Assembly (NCBI RefSeq): GCF_013034685.1
Contig: NZ_WQGO01000004.1
Coordinates: forward strand, 124,001-188,000
Origin: Ruegeria lacuscaerulensis
GTDB taxonomy: Bacteria > Pseudomonadota > Alphaproteobacteria > Rhodobacterales > Rhodobacteraceae
Direction: 5' to 3'
Length of the DNA: 64,000 nucleotides
The position numbers and the translations under genes were made by a program. Position 1 is the stretch's first letter. Each line of letters starts with the position of its first letter. Of the stretch, positions 54,538 to 62,657 are shown piece after piece. Below the pieces are notes generated by a model that was not told the origin of the DNA, ran no database searches, and saw only the letters and a program-made list of their open reading frames with translations.

Positions 54538-56362
54538 CGCGCATCGTCTCGGTATCGACAGACATTCCGAAGGTGGTGGCGAACCACAACAGCAGGCGTT
54601 CAGCCGGGCCCATCTCGGCGCGAACGCGCAGGACCTCATTTGCCATCGCGGGGCGGTCGGTGATTAACCCGTCCACACCCATCGAGGCCATAGCCGACAT
54701 TTGCAGTGGATCGTTTACAGTCCAGACATAGATATCCTTGCCTGCCGCCTGAACGCTGCGCACCAATCCCGGCGTTGCCATCGCTGCGTTGACGGCGACA
54801 AACTCACCCTCCAACCCGGACAGATCGCCGACAGCAGTCGCCGCCAGAACACCAGCGCGCCAATCTGGGCGCAGCTTTTTCATCTTTTGCACGGCGGGGT
54901 ATTTCAGCGACATGGTGGCGATGTCGTCCTGCATCTCGAACTCTTCCACCAGCGCGGCGACGCGGTTTTCCAGATCAACGTCGTGGCCGTAATATTTCAA
55001 CTCAATAATAACCTTGGATCTGCCTTTGGCTGCCTCCAGAACCTGTCGCAGGGTCGGGGTGCGTTCATCGGCGTATTCAGAATCGAACCAACTGCCGATG
55101 TCGATCTCGGCCACGTCTTCCATCGTGGCATCCCAAACCTTGGTGGGCACACCGGCCAGTTTCATGAAATCACTGTCATGGGCCACGATTACAACACCAT
55201 CCGCCGATTCTTGCACGTCGATCTCGACCCAATCCGCGCCATCCTCGATCGCTTTTTCAACAGCAGCCATGGTGTTTTCGGGCCGCAACGCCGCCGCGCC
55301 CCGGTGTCCAATAACCTCGGCCCGGTCTGGGGCCTGAATGTTCTCAAGCAGGCCTTGCCCCAGCCATAGCCCGATCAGCACCGCTACAGCGGCCGCACCG
55401 ACGGCGCCCAAAAGCGGCACACGCAGGTTGCCCGGCTCTGGGTGCGGCGGTTCCGAGGTCTTGATCTCGAAAAACCCATCCAGCAACACGGCCAGAGCGC
55501 CCAGTGCAGTTGCCGCCAGGATCAGCCCGGCCAGCGACCACAGACCCGCAACGATCAGGCTATAGATCAGTGCCAGCCGCAGATGCGCCGCTCCTTGCAA
55601 CGGAACCAGATCGAACAGAAGCCCTGCAACAGTTGCGATCAAACCGGCAATGACAAGGCGCAGGACAAGCCAAATCGCCAGCTCAATTTTCAACCGCCCG
55701 CGTTTACCCTCCATCCGGTTGGCGCTGATGTTAAAGGCGCTAGCCGGAGCAACCCCTTCGAACAGGACCAGATGCAGACCCAGCGCCCAGGCCGACAGCC
55801 GGCGGATCAACACCCATGCCATCGCCAACATAACCGCCCCGATCAGCCCTACCGCAATCCAGAAGGACGGAGGCTGAAAGGTCAGGTAGTAGTTGATGTC
55901 ATATTCCGTCAGCGTCCACCACGCGATCAGGGCCGAGACGGCCGCGAAAGGCAGAATCAACAGCAAAACCCGCAAAATAAACCGCGCGGCAAAACTAAAG
56001 AGCGCAGGCAAGCGCGACAGGATCAAACGGATCGCGGAACTGCCCGCCCGCCACGCGTCGCTTTCCCCCATCCGCAGCGATCCGGCCATGACGGAAAACA
56101 CCAACACTTCAGCCAGCAGAAAGATGCTGAGCACTGCGATCGCGACCACGAAGCCGACGGGAGACAGGATGAAAGCCGCGATATCCTGATCGGTCAGGGC
56201 GGTCTGATCGGACAGCGAGACCGCCAAGTTCACCGCAATTGCCACGCCGGGCGCAATCAGGGCCACCAGCAGCAGTCGTACGGCGATGTATACCGGCACA
56301 AAAACGTGCCATCGCGCCCATGCCCCCCTGTAGGCATTTGTAACGTCAACGAAAGTCGTCAT
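54524..56362 (-). CDS. Membrane glycerophosphodiester phosphodiesterase
   Basis: 612 residues. Residues 1-340 form an eight-to-nine-helix membrane domain (GPDPase_memb type), and 350-600 are the catalytic GDPD barrel: GHRGAAALRPENT (His353, Arg354, Glu362), VEIDVQ (Glu380, Asp382) and AHDSDF (His395, Asp396). It hydrolyses glycerophosphodiesters to glycerol-3-phosphate and alcohol. ATG 56362 was chosen over one 11 codons earlier because AGGAGG precedes it. It overlaps the PLA2-like gene. Confidence 0.88.
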   Translation of the reverse strand: MTTFVDVTNAYRGAWARWHVFVPVYIAVRLLLVALIAPGVAIAVNLAVSLSDQTALTDQDIAAFILSPVGFVVAIAVLSIFLLAEVLVFSVMAGSLRMGESDAWRAGSSAIRLILSRLPALFSFAARFILRVLLLILPFAAVSALIAWWTLTEYDINYYLTFQPPSFWIAVGLIGAVMLAMAWVLIRRLSAWALGLHLVLFEGVAPASAFNISANRMEGKRGRLKIELAIWLVLRLVIAGLIATVAGLLFDLVPLQGAAHLRLALIYSLIVAGLWSLAGLILAATALGALAVLLDGFFEIKTSEPPHPEPGNLRVPLLGAVGAAAVAVLIGLWLGQGLLENIQAPDRAEVIGHRGAAALRPENTMAAVEKAIEDGADWVEIDVQESADGVVIVAHDSDFMKLAGVPTKVWDATMEDVAEIDIGSWFDSEYADERTPTLRQVLEAAKGRSKVIIELKYYGHDVDLENRVAALVEEFEMQDDIATMSLKYPAVQKMKKLRPDWRAGVLAATAVGDLSGLEGEFVAVNAAMATPGLVRSVQAAGKDIYVWTVNDPLQMSAMASMGVDGLITDRPAMANEVLRVRAEMGPAERLLLWFATTFGMSVDTETMRDESP

Positions 56363-56427
56363 GCCGCGCCCCTCCTGAATGGTGCACTCATTCAAGGCTG
56401 CGCAAACGTGAATTGCAAGTCAGGTAA

Positions 56428-56877
56428 TCAGCTATCTTCCAGATCAGCCGCCAGCCTGAACCCGATCCGGTTGGCCGGTTTATCCTCGACCGATTTGGGT
56501 AGGGCGCGCAGTATCACGTTCAACTGACTGACGTGTTGCACCAGTTGCGTCCGCGCGCCCGTCGCATCCGATCCATAAAACGTGATCATATCCGGGTCGA
56601 AATAGCCCATCCCTTCGATCCGCATCACGCCAGCGTCGCCACCGGTAAAGCCCATGGCAACTTCGTGATCGGCATCCAGCGTCTTTTCGAAATTCTGGAT
56701 ATAGAGGATCAACCGCTCGTAAGCCCATTGCGCGGGGCTTTTGGTCTCGACCGGTTTCTGCAGCGTGTTGGGCAACTCCTGTGCCCCGGATTGAGCGTCA
56801 GGATTGGCATGGACCTCGTAGCATCGGGGAAGGGCTGCGGATTCTGCCGCCTCGGCCGAGGTATCGATCTTGTCCAT
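56428..56877 (-). CDS. DUF6173 family protein
   Basis: 149 residues. SPAQWAYERLILYIQNFEKT and EVAMGFTGGDAGVMRIEGMG then FDPDMITFYGSD are the conserved core of DUF6173, a short cytosolic family of Rhodobacterales of unknown function. No signal peptide. It ends a transcript with the MBL hydrolase and the acyl-CoA dehydrogenase (4-bp gap from the MBL gene). Confidence 0.82.
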   Translation of the reverse strand: MDKIDTSAEAAESAALPRCYEVHANPDAQSGAQELPNTLQKPVETKSPAQWAYERLILYIQNFEKTLDADHEVAMGFTGGDAGVMRIEGMGYFDPDMITFYGSDATGARTQLVQHVSQLNVILRALPKSVEDKPANRIGFRLAADLEDS

Positions 56878-56881
56878 GGTT

Positions 56882-57928
56882 TTACCCTTTGCGCTGAAAC
56901 TCCCACGCCCCGTCTGCGCGCCGCGTCCGGGTCACCGCTCCAATGTGATAGAGATGGTTCAGATGTGCAACTGACTCGACCAGCGCTAGCCCATATTCGC
57001 CGTCGCCGATCTCGCGTTTGAACAGGGGCGGAAAACACTCGGCGGCGGTTTTAGGCGTGTTCAGAAAATCGGTCAGACGTTCCAGCGCGCTGTGATGGTT
57101 GTTGATCAGTTGCTTCATCCGCAACGGCAGCCCGGTAAAGGGCAGTTTGTGCCCGCCCAGCGCCAGATGATCGGGCTGCGCGAGGCCCTGCAAACGCTCG
57201 CACGCGTCCAGCCATTCGGCCACCGGGTCGGCCAGCGGCTCGGTGACGTAGACCCCCAGATTGGGGCTGATCGAGCTGAGGATCTGATCGCCGGTGATCA
57301 CCAGATTGTCGTCGCGGCTCCAGAAGGTGGCATGTTCGGGCGCGTGGCCATTGCCGATATGCACGTCCCAGTCGCGCCCACCCATGCGGATCACGCTGCC
57401 CTGCTTGATCCGGGTAAAGCCCAGTGGCATCGGATAGACCGTGTCGCAGAAGTTAAAGGGTCGTTCGGTCATTCGTTTGGCCAGGAAATCCGAATCCATG
57501 CCGGCGCTGCGGTAATAATCCAGCGTCTCGTTCGGCCAAGTTTCCTGGACGTCCAGTTGCAGCATTCGGGAAAACAGCCAGGCGGTGCGGGTCGTGACCA
57601 GTTCGGCCCCGTGTTCGGACTGAAACCACCCGGCGTTGCCTACGTGATCAGGATGGTGATGTGTGACGACCACCCGTTTGACTGGCTTGCCAGCCAACGG
57701 ACCGGCCATCAGGCCGGTCCAGATGCGCCGGGTCTTGTTCGAGGACAGCCCCGTGTCAATCAGCGTCCACCCATCGCCGTCATCCAGCGCATAGACATTG
57801 ACGTGATCCAGCGCCATAGGCAGCGGCAGGCGCATCCACAACACGCCTTCGGCAATCTCGATCGCTTCACCTGGTGCCGGAGGCTCGGGCCAAGGATAGC
57901 GGATCGTCAGCGCGGTATCTCCGTCCAT
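56882..57928 (-). CDS. MBL fold metallo-hydrolase
   Basis: 348 residues. THHHPDHVGN (His90, His92, Asp94, His95) is the zinc motif of the metallo-beta-lactamase fold, with IGNGHAPEHATFW and GGHKLPF as later ligands, and a C-terminal helical region. The substrate is unknown; the position next to an acyl-CoA dehydrogenase suggests a CoA thioester or lactone. The start overlaps the dehydrogenase stop by one base. Confidence 0.88.
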   Translation of the reverse strand: MDGDTALTIRYPWPEPPAPGEAIEIAEGVLWMRLPLPMALDHVNVYALDDGDGWTLIDTGLSSNKTRRIWTGLMAGPLAGKPVKRVVVTHHHPDHVGNAGWFQSEHGAELVTTRTAWLFSRMLQLDVQETWPNETLDYYRSAGMDSDFLAKRMTERPFNFCDTVYPMPLGFTRIKQGSVIRMGGRDWDVHIGNGHAPEHATFWSRDDNLVITGDQILSSISPNLGVYVTEPLADPVAEWLDACERLQGLAQPDHLALGGHKLPFTGLPLRMKQLINNHHSALERLTDFLNTPKTAAECFPPLFKREIGDGEYGLALVESVAHLNHLYHIGAVTRTRRADGAWEFQRKG

Positions 57929-59631
57929 CAGGCCACCAGTTCATCTACGTCCATTGCGTAGATGTCGTCAGCGCCATTCTGCGCCTGCGCCAACAAACCG
58001 GCACATTCAGGCAGCAGCGCGTTGATATAATAACGCGCCAGCTTGAACCGAGGTCCATCGGCCGCAGCCAGCGCCGCCTTGAGGTGAAAATGTCCGCCCA
58101 ACACGCGCGCAAACGCATGAAGATAGGGCACCGCACCGGCAAAACGGGTGTTCATATCGCTCTGCGAAACCAGCCATTCGGTGGTTTCACGCAAGCTTTC
58201 GGTCGCTTCCCAAACCGGGCCCGCAAGTTCGGGCATGGTAGAGCGGGCCTTTTCGGCGTGATCTTCGATCTCGTCCAGCAGGCGACCCGCCGACTCGCCG
58301 CCATCCATCATCTTGCGCGCGACAAGGTCCATCGCTTGAATGCCGTTCGTGCCTTCGTAAATCGCGGTCACGCGCACATCGCGATAGAACTGCGCCGCGC
58401 CGGTTTCCTCGATAAAGCCCATGCCGCCATGCACCTGAACCCCTGTTTCCGAAACCCGCATTCCGGTTTCAGTGCCAAAGACCTTGCTGATTGGCGTCAG
58501 CAGCGCTGCGCGCGCCACCCAATCAGCATCCCCGGTGGCTGTGGCCATGTCGATGGCCGCAGCGTTGGCCAGCATGATTGCACGCGCCGCAAAAACATCG
58601 GCACGCATACCCATCAGCATCCGGCGCACATCCGCATGGTCGATGATGGTGCCCGAGGGGGTCTTGCCCTGCTTACGTTCCTGCGCATAGGCCAGTGCGT
58701 GCTGATAGGCCCCTTCGGCCGCACCCACGCCCTGCCCACCGACACCCAGACGAGCGTTGTTCATCATGGTGAACATCGCGGCCATACCGCCATGTTCCTT
58801 GCCCACCAGCCAACCGGTGGCCCCGTCATACTGCATTACACAGGTCGGCGAGCCGTGCAGACCCATTTTATGCTCCAAAGAAACCACTTTCAGGTCATTG
58901 GCCACGCCGGGGTTCCCATTCTCATCCGGCAGGTACTTGGGCACCAGGAACAGCGAAATCCCTTTGGTTCCGGGCACACCGTCGGGCAGACGCGCCAGCA
59001 CCAGATGGCAAATGTTTTCGGCAAAATCGTTATCGCCCCACGAGATATAAATCTTTTGGCCCGAAACCGCATAGGTGCCATCACCGTTGGGCTCGGCTTT
59101 GGAGGTCAGAGCACCCACATCTGAACCGGCCTGCGGTTCGGTCAGGTTCATTGTGCCCGACCATTCACCTGCGATCATCTTGGGCAGATACAGTTCTTTC
59201 AAGCTGTCGCTGGCGTGATGTTCCAACGCCTCGATTTGGCCCTGGGTCATCAAAGGGGCAAGTTGCAGCGACAGACAGGCGGCCGACATCATCTCGTTAA
59301 CAGCCGTGGTCAGGGTCATCGGCAGGCCCATACCACCATATTCCGGGTCAGCGCTCATCCCGATCCAGCCGCCTTCGGCAATTGCTTTCCAACCGTCGCC
59401 ATAGCCCGGCGAGGTGCGCAGAACGCCGTTTTCCAGGCGCGCGGGCTCCAGATCGCCGGGGCGTTGTAGCGGGGCCATAACCTCTTCGCACATCTTGCCC
59501 GCTTCGGTCAGAATTGCGCTCACCACATCTTCGCTGGCTTCCGAAAACCGGTCCGTCGCCGCGATCTGATCGAACGCGACGCCGTGGCGGAACAGGAACT
59601 CATAGTCGGAAACGGGAGCGCGATAGGGCAT
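57928..59631 (-). CDS. DmdC-like acyl-CoA dehydrogenase
   Basis: 567 residues, longer than standard acyl-CoA dehydrogenases because of an extra C-terminal domain, as in DmdC (methylthiopropionyl-CoA dehydrogenase). GTMNLTEPQAGSDVGAL and YISWGDND line the FAD/substrate site, and Glu426 in IYEGTNGIQA is the catalytic base. Substrate specificity cannot be fixed; several paralogs occur per genome in this group. Electrons would pass via ETF to the EtfQO in this window. Confidence 0.88.
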   Translation of the reverse strand: MPYRAPVSDYEFLFRHGVAFDQIAATDRFSEASEDVVSAILTEAGKMCEEVMAPLQRPGDLEPARLENGVLRTSPGYGDGWKAIAEGGWIGMSADPEYGGMGLPMTLTTAVNEMMSAACLSLQLAPLMTQGQIEALEHHASDSLKELYLPKMIAGEWSGTMNLTEPQAGSDVGALTSKAEPNGDGTYAVSGQKIYISWGDNDFAENICHLVLARLPDGVPGTKGISLFLVPKYLPDENGNPGVANDLKVVSLEHKMGLHGSPTCVMQYDGATGWLVGKEHGGMAAMFTMMNNARLGVGGQGVGAAEGAYQHALAYAQERKQGKTPSGTIIDHADVRRMLMGMRADVFAARAIMLANAAAIDMATATGDADWVARAALLTPISKVFGTETGMRVSETGVQVHGGMGFIEETGAAQFYRDVRVTAIYEGTNGIQAMDLVARKMMDGGESAGRLLDEIEDHAEKARSTMPELAGPVWEATESLRETTEWLVSQSDMNTRFAGAVPYLHAFARVLGGHFHLKAALAAADGPRFKLARYYINALLPECAGLLAQAQNGADDIYAMDVDELVA

Positions 59632-59767
59632 GGCTTCACCTCGGGGCTTTCAATGGGTCTCAAACGGCAGGGTTGGAAAACCCGGCACCCGCCGTTATTC
59701 ATCTGGATTTAGACGATTAGGTACCTGTCCCCATGATACAAGCAATCGAAACGCGGCGTCACCCCTC

Positions 59768-60718
59768 ATGATCCCCAACGGAACCCTCGAACTGTCCGCC
59801 GACCCGACCGGAATTGCGCAGGCGGCGGACCTGCTGCGGCAGGGTCTGCTGGTCGCCTTCCCGACCGAGACTGTCTATGGGTTGGGTGGCGATGCTTGCA
59901 ACGGTGAGGCGGTCGCAAACATCTACGCGGCCAAGGGACGGCCCAGTTTCAATCCTCTGATCGCGCATGTCGCCTCGGTTGAGGCGGCACAGCGCTTCGT
60001 GCGGTGGTCGGATCAGGCCGAAGCACTTGCGCATGCCTTCTGGCCCGGCCCGCTTACGCTGGTGCTGCACCTGCGCGCAGATCATGGCGTGTCGTCGCTG
60101 GTCACGGCCGGGTTGGATACGTTGGCGGTGCGGGTTCCGGCCCATCCTACAGCGCGCGCCATTTTGACGGCGTTTGACGGCCCCGTGGCCGCCCCATCTG
60201 CCAACCCTTCGGGCCAGATCAGCCCAACCACCGCCGACCACGTACGCGCCGGTCTCGACGGGCGCATCGCGGCCATTTTGAATGATGGTCCCTGTGGCGT
60301 AGGCCTGGAGTCCACAATTGTCGGGCTTGCAGGTGAGCCAACCCTGCTGCGCCCTGGCGGCGTGGCCCTGGACCAGATAGAACATGTCTTGGGCACTGAG
60401 CTTCACCACCATCAACCCGTTGGCATCTTGACGGCGCCGGGTCAGCTGCAATCGCATTACGCGCCGGATTCCCCGGTTCGCCTTGAGGCTGATCAGGCGC
60501 AGGGGGATGAGGTTTTGCTGGGTTTCGGCGCGGTGGATAGCGATCTGAATCTGTCGCCCACTGGCAATCTGACCGAGGCCGCCGCCAACCTGTTTGCCGC
60601 CCTGCACAAGCTGAACGATACCGGACGCCCGATTGCGGTGTCGCCGATCCCCTCTGTCGGGCTGGGTGTAGCCATCAATGACCGCCTGCGCCGCGCCGCC
60701 GCGCCGCGAGATAGCTGA
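59768..60718 (+). CDS. tsaC: L-threonylcarbamoyladenylate synthase (Sua5/YwlC type)
   Basis: Makes threonylcarbamoyl-AMP for the t6A37 modification of ANN-decoding tRNAs. The 316 residues include FPTETVYGLGGDACN, KGRPSFNPLIAHV, FWPGPLTLVL and VAAPSANPSGQISPT in the YrdC domain, then a C-terminal Sua5 domain. ATG 59768 starts the family alignment; a longer frame upstream is not supported. It converges directly on yqgE (TGA next to TCA). Confidence 0.92.
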   Translation: MIPNGTLELSADPTGIAQAADLLRQGLLVAFPTETVYGLGGDACNGEAVANIYAAKGRPSFNPLIAHVASVEAAQRFVRWSDQAEALAHAFWPGPLTLVLHLRADHGVSSLVTAGLDTLAVRVPAHPTARAILTAFDGPVAAPSANPSGQISPTTADHVRAGLDGRIAAILNDGPCGVGLESTIVGLAGEPTLLRPGGVALDQIEHVLGTELHHHQPVGILTAPGQLQSHYAPDSPVRLEADQAQGDEVLLGFGAVDSDLNLSPTGNLTEAAANLFAALHKLNDTGRPIAVSPIPSVGLGVAINDRLRRAAAPRDS

Positions 60719-61273
60719 TCAGGCGCGCCCGGCGCTGGCCGACAGAGTCAGCGGATCAACACCAAGGGTCGCCAGCGCGGCCTCCCATTTGTCATCATCG
60801 GGCACGTCGAACACCAGTTTCGAGGTCGCATCCGTGGTCAGCCAGCCATTCATAGCGATCTCATCCTCAAGCTGACCCGGACCCCAGCCGGAATAACCCA
60901 ACGCCAGGGTCGAATTCAGCGGCCCACGCCCCGAGGCCAGATCTTCGAGCACATCCAGCGTCGCCGTCATACTGAAATCATCCGAGATCTTCATCGAATG
61001 CAGATTGGCGTCATAATCCGCGCTGTGCAGGACAAAGCCACGCGACATCTCAACCGGACCCCCGAAATGCACCAGACGTTCGCCGACAATCGGAATACGG
61101 CAGGGGATATTTAGCTGGCTCAGCAGGGTCTTGATCCGCAGGTCTGCCGGTTTGTTGATAATCAGGCCCATCGCCCCGTCATCGCCATGGCTGCACATAA
61201 ACACCACCGAATGATCGAAACGCGGATCGCCCATGCCAGGCATCGCAATCAACAGTTTTCCGGTTAGGTCCAT
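60719..61273 (-). CDS. yqgE: YqgE/AlgH family protein
   Basis: 184 residues; LTGKLLIAMPGMGDPRFDHS and GAMGLIINKPADL, then LALGYSGWGPGQLEDEI are the YqgE/AlgH core motifs. The family is broadly conserved but lacks a defined biochemical role; AlgH was first noted in alginate regulation. Single gene, convergent with tsaC and divergent from the DsbD-N gene. Confidence 0.92.
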   Translation of the reverse strand: MDLTGKLLIAMPGMGDPRFDHSVVFMCSHGDDGAMGLIINKPADLRIKTLLSQLNIPCRIPIVGERLVHFGGPVEMSRGFVLHSADYDANLHSMKISDDFSMTATLDVLEDLASGRGPLNSTLALGYSGWGPGQLEDEIAMNGWLTTDATSKLVFDVPDDDKWEAALATLGVDPLTLSASAGRA

Positions 61274-61418
61274 AAAACGACATCTCTTGCTGAGTCACCT
61301 TCAACAATGGCCCCTGCGGACGGGCATTGGCAAGGGATCACAGCAGTTTTCCGCAGATTTCATTCAGGTGACCGGAACGTGACTTGGAATCTGCGCTGCA
61401 ACCGCGCATTTATATATT

Positions 61419-62231
61419 ATGAACGCGCATATGACATTTTCAGCGGTCGCTTTGACCCTCATCCTCGGCGCGGCCGGTGCGGCCACGGCCGAGGTCAATG
61501 GCCCTGTGGCTGAACTGGACATTCTGGATGGTGGACGCACCGCCAAGGGCACCTATCTGGGCGCCGTGCGGGTGACGTTGCAGGACGGATGGAAAACCTA
61601 TTGGCGCGCGCCAGGTGATGCGGGTATCCCGCCTCAGTTCGACTGGACCAGTTCGGAAAATGTTGGGGATGTGTCGATCACGTGGCCCGCACCGGATATC
61701 TTTGACCAGAACGGCCTGCAATCTATCGGCTACGAAGACCAACTTGTCCTGCCTGTCGAGATCACGCCTGCAAATCCGGCAAAGCCCGTGCAGCTGAAAG
61801 GCACAATGGACTTGGGCATATGCAAGGATGTCTGCATTCCCGAACGGCTGGGCTTTGACCATACGCTGAACGCTGATGCCGGGCGCAACCCCACTATCGC
61901 CGCAGCGCTGGCTCAGCGCCCTTATTCGGCGAAAGAGGCACGGGTGTCCGGTGCGCATTGCAGCCTGACCCCCACCTCGGACGGGATCAAGATAGAAGCA
62001 CGCGTGACCATGCCCTCGGCCGGAGGGCAGGAGATCGCGGTTATCGAGCCCGGCGACCCAACGCTCTGGGCTTCGCAGCCCGACACTTCGCGTCAGGGCG
62101 ATACGCTGGTTGCGACCTCTGAAGTCGTCAGCGCCTATGGGGCCGCTTTTGCTCTGAACCGGTCTGCAATTCGGATCACCGTTCTGGGCGAAAACCATGC
62201 CGTCGACATTCAGGGGTGCAGCGCAGGCTGA
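61419..62231 (+). CDS. Protein with DsbD N-terminal-like domain
   Basis: 270 residues, signal peptide cut near ATA-EV. The mature protein resembles the periplasmic alpha domain of DsbD, with KTYWRAPGDAGIPPQFDW and DLGICKDVCIPE (Cys135, Cys139) as candidate redox cysteines. It lacks the membrane and gamma domains of full DsbD, so it probably receives electrons from a separate CcdA-type protein. A NUDIX gene follows after 6 bp. Confidence 0.82.
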   Translation: MNAHMTFSAVALTLILGAAGAATAEVNGPVAELDILDGGRTAKGTYLGAVRVTLQDGWKTYWRAPGDAGIPPQFDWTSSENVGDVSITWPAPDIFDQNGLQSIGYEDQLVLPVEITPANPAKPVQLKGTMDLGICKDVCIPERLGFDHTLNADAGRNPTIAAALAQRPYSAKEARVSGAHCSLTPTSDGIKIEARVTMPSAGGQEIAVIEPGDPTLWASQPDTSRQGDTLVATSEVVSAYGAAFALNRSAIRITVLGENHAVDIQGCSAG

Positions 62232-62237
62232 CCCCGC

Positions 62238-62657
62238 ATGACCCAAACCCCCAAAATCGGTGCGCTGGCTGTTGTCGTGCATGCCGGGCAGGTTCTGTTG
62301 GTCCAGCGTGGCAAACAGCCTGATGCCGGGCTGTGGGGGTTTCCCGGGGGTCATGTCGAATGGGGAGAAACCGTTCTGGAAGCCGCCCAGCGGGAATTGC
62401 GAGAAGAAACCTCAGTCAACGCCCGCCCATTGCACTATCTGGACAATCTGGACTTGTTGCGCAGGGATGCCCGAGGCTTTGTTCTGAACCATTATCTGCT
62501 GGTCGGTGTGGCCTGTGAGTATATCTCCGGTCAGCCTGCCGCAGGTGATGATGCGCGGGATGCGCGGTGGTTTCCGCTGGATCAAATCCAACGCGGCGAC
62601 CTGCCGATGAGCAACCGGGTCCCAGACCTTCTGGCAACCGCCCTGCGCCGAGGCTAG
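62238..62657 (+). CDS. NUDIX hydrolase
   Basis: 139 residues. The Nudix box G-x5-E-x7-R-E-x2-E-E is present as [14 protein letters not shown] then [10 protein letters not shown]. Members hydrolyse nucleoside diphosphate linkages (for example oxidised dNTP or ADP-ribose); this one cannot be narrowed. It is co-transcribed with the DsbD-N gene, and its stop overlaps the RND gene stop (CTAG). Confidence 0.88.
   Translation: MTQTPKIGALAVVVHAGQVLLVQRGKQPDAGLWGFPGGHVEWGETVLEAAQRELREETSVNARPLHYLDNLDLLRRDARGFVLNHYLLVGVACEYISGQPAAGDDARDARWFPLDQIQRGDLPMSNRVPDLLATALRRG

Noticed and set aside
55442-56527. 361-codon Gln/Arg-rich plus-strand frame
   Set aside because: Antisense to the membrane part of the glycerophosphodiesterase.
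57293-57302. GGTGATCACC palindrome
   Set aside because: It lies inside the MBL hydrolase coding region and is single, unlike the paired operators.
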